Source: Pseudomonadota bacterium
GTDB lineage: Bacteria; Pseudomonadota; Gammaproteobacteria; GRL18
Direction: 5' to 3'
Assembly (NCBI GenBank): GCA_030632745.1
Contig: DAOVUE010000028.1
Coordinates: 1 to 9,209 of the forward strand
Length of the DNA stretch: 9,209 bases
The stretch's first letter is position 1. Each line of letters starts with the position of its first letter. Below are positions 1 to 7,401 of the stretch, in pieces. The notes below the pieces were generated by a model. That model did not search any database. It was given only the letters and a program-made list of their open reading frames with translations, and was not told the DNA's origin. Made by a program: the position numbers and the translations under genes.

Positions 1-69
1 GAACGTGATAATAAAGTAATCAAAGGACTTAAAAAACCATTTCATCTGGTTATTCCTGAGCAGCAATAG
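1..69 (+). CDS. C-terminal end of an unidentified protein (partial)
   Basis: An open frame enters from the window edge in frame 1 and encodes 22 residues, ending in HLVIPEQQ before a TAG stop at 67-69. The start lies outside the window. Too little is visible to assign a family and I do not recognise it. The porin start codon lies only 29 bases after this stop and has its own Shine-Dalgarno sequence, so the two genes may be co-transcribed. The frame could be fortuitous, but the short gap on the same strand and the absence of any promoter-like sequence in it support a real gene end. Confidence 0.55.
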   Translation, partial: ERDNKVIKGLKKPFHLVIPEQQ

Positions 70-98
70 GCTTAAAGATTGAGTTTGAAGGAAAAAAT

Positions 99-1565
99 AT
101 GAAATATAAATATATTTTAATTCTACCTTTTATTGTGTGTAATCTTGTGTGTAATAGTAGTTTTGCTGAAGACGCTGGACTGTTTGATAATCTATATAAA
201 GCAAATACTCTGGCTAATGCATTGACAAATGGAACCTTTAAAGGTCTGCTTCGTTATAGCGGTCAGCATCGAGACAGTAACCTTCATGTACTGCAGGATA
301 GTATTACCCCCAACCCTGATATCGCCAATGAGAAAACACAGCAATACTCGGCTCTGGGCGGCTATTTAGGCTATGAAACCGCAGCTCTATACAATATTTC
401 TGTGGGTGCAACACTTTATACCTCACAGCCCTTTGGCAATAATCCTGATGATAGAAGAGGCCTGGGGGGCCTTGATGAAGAGAATGGTGAGCAGGAATCT
501 TATACTGTGTTTGGTGAAGCCTATATTAAATTTGATTATGAAGATCACCTGGTTAAAGTCGGACGTCAGGAAATGCCTGACTATCGCTTTGTGTCTTTAT
601 CTGATATCCGTATGACACCTTATACTCATGAGGGAGCCATTTACGAAAATACGGTTTTTAATCAGCTTAAATTTAATATTGCTTATATTACTAAGATGAA
701 AGAAAGAACGGCAGATAGCTTTATTGATATGGCACGAGCGGCTCGTTTAAAAGAATTCAGCAACGGTAAGCCACTGATTCGAGGTAAATACGATCCATCT
801 GACTATGCTGATAATGAGTATAAGGGAGATAAAAAACAAATGAGCATGGCGAGCCTGCTGTATAATTCTGATAGTTTATCTGTTGAGGGCTGGAACTACT
901 ATGTTGATGATTTTGTCAATACAGTTTATTTATATGGACAATATGATTTTACACCGAAAAACAGTGATATAGCACTTACACTATCGGCTCAATACGCCAA
1001 CCAGTTTGATGTGGGCGATCATATTGCCGGAAATATTGATACCTGGTTTTATGGGCTGAAGTTTCAGGCCTATACTCAGGGAATGACCTTTTTTGTCGGC
1101 TACAATGAGGTGGATTACAATGAGGATTCTTATGATGGCGGAACTATTTTTGTACGCTGGGGTTCACCGCAAATGTTTAACTCATTCCAGGTTCAGGATT
1201 CAGAGTTGGCAGGCACCAAATCCTATGGTGTGGGTGTACAATATCAGTTCGACCAGAACAGCATTATTCCCGGCGTTGTAATGCGTTTACGCTACGGAGA
1301 TTATGATCTACCGGATGAACTTCATAAAACGGATGCCAGACAGGACAGAACAGAAACCACATTTGATGTTAATTATGCCTTCCCTAAACAAGCCAGTATC
1401 GGAGCTCTTTCTCTGGATGGCCTAAGCCTGCAGTTCAGAATTGCCTATAATAACTATGATACTGATTATAACTTTGTTGCCTATAGAGAAATACATGGTT
1501 ATGACTTTGAAAATGTGACGGATGATTTTGTTGATGTTCGCTTATATCTGAATTATAAATTTTAA
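99..1565 (+). CDS. OprD-family outer membrane porin
   Basis: This 488-residue protein is a predicted outer membrane beta-barrel. It starts with a signal peptide (basic residues, a hydrophobic core over about residues 5-18, likely cleavage after SFA at residue 23). The mature part is rich in alternating aromatic and polar strands and ends in Tyr-Lys-Phe, the terminal aromatic used for outer membrane assembly. Residues 151-185 (VKVGRQ, then SLSDIRMTPYTHEGA) match the OprD-family pattern of a GRQ turn followed by a D-x-R-x-TP-x-x-x-EGA segment. Known family members pass basic amino acids or small carboxylates; the substrate here cannot be read from sequence. The start is supported by GAAGGA at 87-92, six bases before ATG. 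It follows a partial gene by 29 bases and converges on the symporter fusion. The length is somewhat above the roughly 420 residues of Pseudomonas OprD. Confidence is high for a porin and good for the OprD family. Confidence 0.85.
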   Translation: MKYKYILILPFIVCNLVCNSSFAEDAGLFDNLYKANTLANALTNGTFKGLLRYSGQHRDSNLHVLQDSITPNPDIANEKTQQYSALGGYLGYETAALYNISVGATLYTSQPFGNNPDDRRGLGGLDEENGEQESYTVFGEAYIKFDYEDHLVKVGRQEMPDYRFVSLSDIRMTPYTHEGAIYENTVFNQLKFNIAYITKMKERTADSFIDMARAARLKEFSNGKPLIRGKYDPSDYADNEYKGDKKQMSMASLLYNSDSLSVEGWNYYVDDFVNTVYLYGQYDFTPKNSDIALTLSAQYANQFDVGDHIAGNIDTWFYGLKFQAYTQGMTFFVGYNEVDYNEDSYDGGTIFVRWGSPQMFNSFQVQDSELAGTKSYGVGVQYQFDQNSIIPGVVMRLRYGDYDLPDELHKTDARQDRTETTFDVNYAFPKQASIGALSLDGLSLQFRIAYNNYDTDYNFVAYREIHGYDFENVTDDFVDVRLYLNYKF

Positions 1566-1578
1566 TTCAGGTGGATTT

Positions 1579-1668
1579 AGGTGTCGTAGATTTAGGAGAC
1601 AAAGTCAAATGGCACACCGATTGAATGTATAATAAATTCAGTGTTAATGCCATTTGACTCCGACACCT
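1579..1668. repeat. Imperfect inverted repeat, MITE/REP-like or convergent terminator
   Basis: An outer 8-bp arm AGGTGTCG (1579-1586) pairs with CGACACCT (1661-1668). An inner 12-bp arm AGTCAAATGGCA (1603-1614) pairs with TGCCATTTGACT (1648-1659). The left side carries 16 extra bases (1587-1602) that look like a degenerate 15-bp tandem copy, since GATTTAGG occurs at 1574-1581 and again at 1589-1596. Without it the two arms would form one nearly perfect repeat of about 21 bp. The loop holds a smaller stem, TGAAT (1622-1626) with ATTCA (1636-1640). The repeat lies between two convergent genes, where it could end transcription, but no T-tract follows either arm. Terminal-repeat-like arms around a non-coding core also fit a small mobile or REP-type element. 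Confidence 0.6.
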
Positions 1669-1677
1669 GCGCCTATA

Positions 1678-3846
1678 CTAGATATTCCAGCCAAAGACAT
1701 TGCGTACAACAGACCAGCGAGGTTCCTTCTTTTTAGAATCTATACCAAATACCCAGTATTGATAAATTTTATCCATAAAACCATTATCTTTTTTAAGGGC
1801 TAACCAGGTATTAAGGAAATCTGCATAAGCCAGCTGACCCCTGGGTAATGCAAATGCTGCAGGAACCTTAAGCTTCAATCCTTCCGGTACCAGCACTGTG
1901 TATTCCGGATACAGCATCGTCCATGCTGAACCTGCTTCAACAGCGAACATAAATGCATCTGCCTCTTTATACATGCCCTTAAAATATTCTCTTGCGTTAG
2001 GCACCATAATCTGCTCCGCATGAGGGAAATGTTCTTTTACTATAGGGCTATAATAATCACTATTGGGCATAGCAAGAGTCAGCTTGTCCATGGCATTAAT
2101 TTTATCCATTGTTGAAAATTCATCTCTGAATTTATCCAGTACAACTAAACCGGCCGTATGCTGTATATAAGGCCTGCTAAATGTAACTTTGAGTGCACTC
2201 TCCGGCGTGATTGCTTTGCCTCCAACTAAAATATCAACACGACCATCAGACAACATCTGAGGTGCGTTTTTCTTTTGCTTAATGTGGGAAAATTCAATTT
2301 TTAAGCTTAGATCATGGGCCAGTTCATGTATTATTTCCATATCATAACCCACTAATTCAGCCTTGCTATTACGAAATGAATAAGGCAATGCATTAGAAAA
2401 ATACCCGATACGGATAATACCCCGTTCAAGAATAATATCCAGACGATTCTTTGCCTGATCCTCCGCACTGAGCGGTTCTGGTTTAGTGACCTGTTTTATG
2501 GGAGATGGAGTACTTAGGAGATGCATCGATTCAAAGGTCTTAGCTCCCTCATATTCATAGGGGATTAGATGGGTCAGTGCTATACCGGCTAATATCATTA
2601 CCCCGGCAGTGACTCCAAGATGTAATGCAATAGCCTGAAACATGCGATGCCATGATAAGCGCCTTATGACGGCGGAGGCCACCAGCAAAGTAACAACAAA
2701 ACCATGCAAAGCCGCCAGTGCTGTGGCAAAGCGTGCTGTGACCACACTGCCGAGAAGATAAAGTTGAAATTGATCGGCCGGCAGCCCGAAAAAGTCCAGT
2801 AAGAAAGGAATGGCAACTGCCATGCTGCCAAAGGCGGTTAATGCTCCCATAGTGATATAGGACGGGTACTGCTCAATGGTTAATGGTGAGCCGACATACC
2901 AGGAAGAGAATAAGATATAGCCCAGGCCCAGCAGTGTTCCGGTGCTGGGGAAACTATAGGCCGTTGGTACCAGAACATCCACTGTGGATAGGGTTTCTTC
3001 ACAGGCCATACCCTGTTCTTCCAGCATCTCCTTACAGCGGTCGACAATCATGGGCAGCACAACCAATACCGTACCGGTTGCCAGGGCAGTAATAACGGCT
3101 TCTCCAGAGACGGATAAAATCTGACGATAAGAAAAAGGCGTGGACCAGTGAAGAATCAATGGTAATAAGATAAATGCCAGCAATGCGGCGGCAATCAGAT
3201 AGACCCATAAAAAAACCTGTAAGCGTCCCAGATCTTCAGGATCAAGAGTTCCGGCAGCTGACGCAGAAATAGCGAAAATTCCTATGGGTGCTAACTTTGC
3301 TACGAAAGAAGCAACGCCCATTAAGGTATCACCAATACTGGTGGTTAAAGCAATTAAAGTGCCTTTTTCTTTCACTGAAATAAGTGAAACACCCATTAAT
3401 AAGGAAAATAATACCACTGCAGGGACAATGGTATTAGCCAGTGAAGAAAAGATATTAGAGGGAACATACAAATCAATGAAATTGAATTGTGTTGCTTCAG
3501 CAACCAGACTGGTACTGAAAAAACCCGAGGTTTCCCAGCTGGGGTAGGCCAGAGGCAAGAGTATAAGCGTCAGCATAACAGCAAGCCAGAGAATAAGAAT
3601 AATCCTCACGGCTTTCATACCGATTCTACCAGCCATATGACTGTCCAGTCGGCCCAGGCCGCCTATAATAGAAACTAAAACATAAGGCAGCACCGTCATC
3701 TGCAGCAGACGAATATAGGCAGTACCCAGTATTTCCAGATTGCCCATTACTTCACCGAAAATCAGGCCGGCAGAGATACCTAAAATTAAGGCTAAAATAA
3801 CGCGTTTAAAAGGGCTGATATTGTTAAAAAATTTTATTACCGGCAT
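1678..3846 (-). CDS. SDF/DAACS symporter fused to a periplasmic SBP_bac_3 domain
   Basis: This 722-residue inner membrane protein has two parts. Residues 1 to about 430 are a multi-span dicarboxylate/amino acid:cation symporter domain. It has hydrophobic helices, the segment NTIVPAVVLFSLLMGVSLIS (138-157), KLAPIGIFA (184-192) and a hairpin-like AVITALATGTVLVVLP (250-265). After a hydrophilic linker (about 431-465), residues 466 to about 702 are a type 3 solute-binding domain (ILERGIIRIGYF, then GYDMEIIHELA, then VDILVGG). This domain would sit in the periplasm. The NMDGT motif of characterised symporters is replaced by SFPSTGT around 298-304. The Arg and Asp that hold an alpha-amino acid in HisJ-type proteins appear as Ser550 and Ala635 by eye alignment. 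The start is supported by AAGGA ten bases upstream. It lies 64 bases after the ATPase gene on the same strand, so co-transcription is possible. Architecture is confident; substrate unknown. Confidence 0.88.
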   Translation of the reverse strand: MPVIKFFNNISPFKRVILALILGISAGLIFGEVMGNLEILGTAYIRLLQMTVLPYVLVSIIGGLGRLDSHMAGRIGMKAVRIILILWLAVMLTLILLPLAYPSWETSGFFSTSLVAEATQFNFIDLYVPSNIFSSLANTIVPAVVLFSLLMGVSLISVKEKGTLIALTTSIGDTLMGVASFVAKLAPIGIFAISASAAGTLDPEDLGRLQVFLWVYLIAAALLAFILLPLILHWSTPFSYRQILSVSGEAVITALATGTVLVVLPMIVDRCKEMLEEQGMACEETLSTVDVLVPTAYSFPSTGTLLGLGYILFSSWYVGSPLTIEQYPSYITMGALTAFGSMAVAIPFLLDFFGLPADQFQLYLLGSVVTARFATALAALHGFVVTLLVASAVIRRLSWHRMFQAIALHLGVTAGVMILAGIALTHLIPYEYEGAKTFESMHLLSTPSPIKQVTKPEPLSAEDQAKNRLDIILERGIIRIGYFSNALPYSFRNSKAELVGYDMEIIHELAHDLSLKIEFSHIKQKKNAPQMLSDGRVDILVGGKAITPESALKVTFSRPYIQHTAGLVVLDKFRDEFSTMDKINAMDKLTLAMPNSDYYSPIVKEHFPHAEQIMVPNAREYFKGMYKEADAFMFAVEAGSAWTMLYPEYTVLVPEGLKLKVPAAFALPRGQLAYADFLNTWLALKKDNGFMDKIYQYWVFGIDSKKKEPRWSVVRNVFGWNI

Positions 3847-3910
3847 TGTTGCTTTGTCCTTGTCTTTTGCAAACTTATAGATTGGTTGTTAAAAATAAAA
3901 AAATAATAGT

Positions 3911-5722
3911 TCAGGCTATTTGTTTTATAATATCCCGTTCACAATAAATACTTCGTTCAAACTTCATATCCTGTGGAAAGGTTTGAGCGATTATCCATAC
4001 CTGAGGGAGATCCTGACTCAACTGAGGCAGGACTTTTAATGATTCTTTAGTCCGTTGTTCATCAAAAAAAGCAAAGGGTTCATCAAGAATCATAAATTGA
4101 CGACTATGGACTTTGCGCGTCACCATTTCCTGAGAAAGTGCCAGACGAACAGCCAGCATAATCTGGCGCTGTGTACCGCTGGATATTTCATCCAGTTCCA
4201 TAAAATCGTATTTATTATTGGAAAAGATTTGTACCGTTAAATCATCATCAATCTGTAAGCGTTCATAACGATTATCAGTAAATAAGGGCAGAGTTTTGCT
4301 GACATGATCGCGAAGTGTCTGGTTAAAACAGGTGGAAAGATGTCGGGTGGCGCCGATTAATAGTTCTGAAGCAAGCTCTCTGACTTTATTTTGGGCTGCT
4401 ATTGCTGTAATCTGATCATGAAATTCAGTGATTTTTCTATTTAATTCAGCAGCTTGTTTAACGCGTTCTGTTTCAATGACCAGGGCACTGCTTATCTTTG
4501 CTGATTGATAGTTTTGTTCTTCTTGTTGTTGATGTAAAAATTGCAGATCATCTGCTGTCGATTGTTTTAGTTTCTGCTCCTCAATTTCCCCTTGTGATAT
4601 TTTATTCATTTGCTTGAGTCGATGGTCGTCCGTTTGTACTGTACGTGAAATATCCAAAGCACGCATTTTTTCAGCTAATTCAATCCCTACCCTGTGTAAA
4701 GCCTGGATGTTTCTATTATGATTAATAATCGGTAGCCACAATAATATAAATAATAAAGCAGAGGCTATACTCATATACAGTAGATAGGGGTAATAAGTTG
4801 CCGTAAAGGCAGGGAAATTGCTTTGTAATAAATTGGTTATTTCACCATGAATGACCTCATCAGGCATAATGACTAAGCTTATCCATAGTATAAAGGTCAT
4901 GATACTGGTGATAAAAAATAAAAAACGCGCAAAGGAACCACTTTCTTTTTTACTCAGTGAAGAAGCGAGCTTTTTTAATAATTGCTGATAGTCTTTGACA
5001 TTGCCTTGATAGTCATTGAAGGTTTTATCTGCTGTTTCCTTTGCCTGTTGTGCAGTATTATTTTGTGCCTGGAGTAAATCCAGTTGAATCTCATCAATGG
5101 CTAACTCTTCAAGATCATTTTTAAGTAAAATAATTCGTTCTACCAGCTCATCTGCTAAGTGATTATGCTTTTCAATATCACGCTTAAGCCCTTTATCACA
5201 CTGCTCAAGGGTAGAAACTCCGGCCATACTTTTCAAAGTGTAGCTATGAGGATGAGGAGTCGTTATTTCTCTTTGAGCCAGATAAAATGATTCAATAAAT
5301 TCTTCAAATTTAATAGAGGTTAGTTTATATAAGGCTGCTTCTACGGGTTTAATACCACGTGCTATGGGATTTAATGGATCACTGACATGGTATAATTTTG
5401 CAGAATGATTACCGGCAAAATCCAGCATGCGGGTAATGGCATATTGTTCGTTTTCAGTATCAGATCCGGTGTCAACTTTATTTTTGCTAAAATGAATAGT
5501 CACAGAGCATTCACTGGCCCCCCAGCGAATAATTTTTTCCAGTTTTTTATTGTCAATGGAAAAGGTACGTCCAAATAAAGCAAAACAAATGGTTTCTCCA
5601 ATGGTGCTCTTACCGGACTCATTAAATCCGCTAATGGCAATGACACCGCTGACAGGTAAGTCATTCAGCTCTAATTGTTCAAATTTAAGTACATTGCTTG
5701 CACTGACACTATTTAATATCAT
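3911..5722 (-). CDS. Membrane-anchored SMC/Rad50-like (YhaN/SbcC-type) ATPase
   Basis: Residue numbers below count from a TTG at 5728; I prefer the ATG two codons later (5722), giving 603 residues. It overlaps the upstream stop as ATGA, the usual sign of translational coupling. The protein is an ABC-type SMC-like ATPase. Walker A is GFNESGKST (34-42), the signature is SSGTQRQ (516-522) and Walker B is FMILDE (545-550), followed by a D-loop-like FAFFDEQRT. The two half-sites are separated by heptad-rich coiled coil (about 175-260 and 340-450). Two hydrophobic helices (about 266-287 and 312-335) lie at the coiled-coil apex where Rad50 has its zinc hook, so the protein probably hangs from the inner membrane. 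The arrangement resembles Bacillus YhaN. SbcC/Rad50 proteins normally pair with a nuclease such as SbcD or YhaO, and none is seen here. Role in DNA repair, envelope biology or defence is unresolved. Confidence 0.82.
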   Translation of the reverse strand: MILNSVSASNVLKFEQLELNDLPVSGVIAISGFNESGKSTIGETICFALFGRTFSIDNKKLEKIIRWGASECSVTIHFSKNKVDTGSDTENEQYAITRMLDFAGNHSAKLYHVSDPLNPIARGIKPVEAALYKLTSIKFEEFIESFYLAQREITTPHPHSYTLKSMAGVSTLEQCDKGLKRDIEKHNHLADELVERIILLKNDLEELAIDEIQLDLLQAQNNTAQQAKETADKTFNDYQGNVKDYQQLLKKLASSLSKKESGSFARFLFFITSIMTFILWISLVIMPDEVIHGEITNLLQSNFPAFTATYYPYLLYMSIASALLFILLWLPIINHNRNIQALHRVGIELAEKMRALDISRTVQTDDHRLKQMNKISQGEIEEQKLKQSTADDLQFLHQQQEEQNYQSAKISSALVIETERVKQAAELNRKITEFHDQITAIAAQNKVRELASELLIGATRHLSTCFNQTLRDHVSKTLPLFTDNRYERLQIDDDLTVQIFSNNKYDFMELDEISSGTQRQIMLAVRLALSQEMVTRKVHSRQFMILDEPFAFFDEQRTKESLKVLPQLSQDLPQVWIIAQTFPQDMKFERSIYCERDIIKQIA

Positions 5723-5916
5723 ACCCAACCGTCTTGTTTAAGAATTTTTAACTGATCAAGAGCAAGATTTTTTGCTTTTTCAAAGGCTTTTTCATCAAAA
5801 TCATTATCTGAATTTAAGCGCCGTTCTTTCTCTTTATTACAAAAATTACTGAACTCTTCAATAGTCGTCCAGTTTTCAGCCATATTAAGAGGTTTATTTT
5901 TAACGCCCTCCGCCAT
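5719..5916 (-). CDS. Small charged protein of unknown function, coupled to the SMC-like ATPase
   Basis: This 65-residue protein is one I do not recognise. It is hydrophilic and probably mostly helical, with a Glu/Lys-rich stretch (EKERR at about 29-33) and an amphipathic C-terminal region (AFEKAKNLALDQLKIL), ending in DGWV. It has no signal peptide or membrane segment and a single Cys. The start at 5916 is well supported by AGGAG at 5926-5930, nine bases before ATG; an internal Met at residue 12 has no such site. Its TGA overlaps the ATG of the ATPase gene by four bases, so the two proteins are probably made together and may interact. It is the first gene of the minus-strand unit and lies downstream of an extended -10 promoter in the divergent palindrome. 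It occupies the place where YhaN/SbcC-type ATPases usually have a nuclease subunit. Confidence 0.7.
   Translation of the reverse strand: MAEGVKNKPLNMAENWTTIEEFSNFCNKEKERRLNSDNDFDEKAFEKAKNLALDQLKILKQDGWV
5720..5722 (-). promoter_or_regulatory. ATGA stop/start overlap that decides the ATPase start
   Basis: On the minus strand the ATG at 5722-5720 shares its last two bases with the TGA at 5721-5719 that ends the 65-residue gene. A TTG two codons upstream (5728-5726) is an alternative start in the same frame. Both have only a weak G-rich stretch (GGTTGGG) nearby, so reinitiation by the terminating ribosome at the ATG is the simpler reading. Confidence 0.65.
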
Positions 5917-5938
5917 ATCAATCTTCTCCTATTAAGAC

Positions 5939-5956
5939 TTATCCCTAAATGGATAA
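5939..5956. repeat. 6-bp inverted repeat in the leader of the minus-strand unit
   Basis: TTATCC (5939-5944) and GGATAA (5951-5956) form a perfect dyad around a six-base spacer. The dyad lies between the predicted minus-strand promoter and the Shine-Dalgarno sequence of the 65-residue gene. It could be a repressor half-site pair or a weak leader hairpin; short AT-rich dyads also occur by chance. Confidence 0.4.
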
Positions 5957-5971
5957 ATGCCAGATAATAAA

Positions 5972-6002
5972 TCCTATTATAACAATAATTGTTATAATAG
6001 GA
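5972..6002. promoter_or_regulatory. Perfect palindrome carrying two divergent extended -10 promoters
   Basis: TCCTATTATAACAAT (5972-5986) is followed by one A and then its exact reverse complement (5988-6002). Each arm holds an extended -10 element. TGTTATAAT runs at 5990-5998 on the plus strand, toward the response regulator, and its mirror image at 5984-5976 runs on the minus strand, toward the 65-residue gene. No convincing -35 box is seen at the expected distance on either side, which is typical of extended -10 promoters. The symmetry means a dimeric regulator bound at the centre would cover both promoters at once. Promoter function is inferred from the motif and the position between divergent genes. 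Confidence 0.6.
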
Positions 6003-6054
6003 TGAAGTTAATAAAAAAACTACCCTAATTCTAAATTATAAAAGTTTTATAAAA

Positions 6055-7401
6055 ATGAGACAAAAATTAATAATTATTGATGATGAGCCTAAAGCCGGGC
6101 GTTTGATGGAACGTTATCTTGATGATAGCTATGAATGCCGTATATTTCAGGATCCCGCTGCTGCGATGGATTATTTTTCCACAGAAAGTGCAGATCTGGT
6201 GATTACCGATATGCAGATGCCTAATCTAACAGGCGCTGAAGTTTTAGCACAAATTCGCATTATTGATAAGCAGGTTCCAGTCATTATTATTACCGCATAC
6301 TCTAATGTTGATGATGCTATTGAAGTATTACGCCTGGGGGCAACTGATTTCGTTAAAAAACCCTTTGACATGGAAGAGCTTAAGCTCATTATTGATAAAG
6401 CCTTAAATATATCACTGTTGAAAGCGGAAAACACCCTTTTAAAACAGCAACTTAAGGTGCAGCATGATCAGGATGAGCGTTATCGTATGATAGGCAGGGG
6501 CGCTAATATGCAGAAGGTTTATGAGGTGATTGATAAAATTGCTGATATTCGCTGCAATGTCATTATCGAAGGTGAATCCGGCACGGGTAAGGAACTGGTT
6601 GCCAGGGCTCTGCATTTTCAAAGTCAGTCTGCTGACAAGCCTTTTATTGTTATTGATTGTGGTGCATTAACTGATAGTCTGCTGCAAAGTGAATTATTTG
6701 GTTATGAAAAAGGGGCTTTTACGGGTGCTAATAAGCAGAAAAAGGGGTTGTTGGAAACTGCATCGGGTGGAACCTTATTTCTGGATGAAATATGTAATAT
6801 CTCAGATACTATGCAGACTCAATTATTACGTGTTGTGCAAGAGCAGCAGATCATTCGAGTGGGAGGCCTGGAAACCATTGATATTGATGTACGCTTTGTA
6901 GTGGCAACGAACCAGCCCATGGATAAAATGGTACAGGAAGGTCGCTTTAGACATGATTTATATCATAGATTGAATGTTATTAATATTCAGGTTCCGCCTC
7001 TGCGTACCCGTTTAGAAGATATCAGTCTGTTGACAGAAGTGATGGTGAAACGTTTTGCAAAAAAATATAAGCGTAACATAGAGGGCTTTGATCAAGCTTC
7101 TATGCAATTACTACAAACTTATCACTGGCCCGGTAATGTCAGGGAGTTGAGTAATATTATTGAACGCAGCGTTGCATTATCAGATAAAGAAATTCTCCAT
7201 CTGGATGAGATCCCGCAGTCTGCTGCACCTGGTGATGAAAACAGAAATCAAATTGATAGTGATCAACCTACTTTAGCTGAATTGGAAAAACGTTATATAG
7301 TTAAGCTATTGACTGAAAATAATGATAACAAAGAAAAAACCGCTGCCATTCTGGGTATTAATAAATCGACACTGTGGCGTAAATTAAAAAAATTTGGCTG
7401 A
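6055..7401 (+). CDS. NtrC-family sigma-54-dependent response regulator
   Basis: This 448-residue cytoplasmic regulator has the full three-domain layout. The receiver (about 1-120) has Asp9/Asp10, the phospho-acceptor Asp52 in TDMQMP, Thr80 and Lys101. The AAA+ domain (about 145-385) has Walker A GESGTGKE (173-180), the sigma-54 contact loop GAFTGA (220-225), Walker B LFLDEI (241-246) and RFRHDLYHRL (297-306). A Fis-type helix-turn-helix (about 425-446) includes KTAAILGINKSTLWRKLKK. All key residues are present, so it should be a working phosphorylation-dependent activator of sigma-54 promoters. The sensor kinase is not in the window. No Shine-Dalgarno sequence is visible before ATG (only AT-rich sequence), which suggests weak translation. 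It lies directly upstream of soxYZ on the same strand, with tandem repeats and a candidate -24/-12 promoter between. From memory, a sigma-54-dependent two-component system (TspS/TspR) controls sox genes in Acidithiobacillus caldus, so a similar job is plausible. Target assignment is inference. Confidence 0.9.
   Translation: MRQKLIIIDDEPKAGRLMERYLDDSYECRIFQDPAAAMDYFSTESADLVITDMQMPNLTGAEVLAQIRIIDKQVPVIIITAYSNVDDAIEVLRLGATDFVKKPFDMEELKLIIDKALNISLLKAENTLLKQQLKVQHDQDERYRMIGRGANMQKVYEVIDKIADIRCNVIIEGESGTGKELVARALHFQSQSADKPFIVIDCGALTDSLLQSELFGYEKGAFTGANKQKKGLLETASGGTLFLDEICNISDTMQTQLLRVVQEQQIIRVGGLETIDIDVRFVVATNQPMDKMVQEGRFRHDLYHRLNVINIQVPPLRTRLEDISLLTEVMVKRFAKKYKRNIEGFDQASMQLLQTYHWPGNVRELSNIIERSVALSDKEILHLDEIPQSAAPGDENRNQIDSDQPTLAELEKRYIVKLLTENNDNKEKTAAILGINKSTLWRKLKKFG

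Noticed and set aside
3284..3678. Plus-strand open frames opposite the symporter
   Set aside because: They lie antisense to a well-supported membrane protein and have no ribosome binding sites or family features.
3847..3910. Separate promoter or terminator between the ATPase and the symporter
   Set aside because: A T-rich run follows the ATPase stop on the minus strand, but no GC-rich stem precedes it, and the TATAAG there has no matching -35 box.
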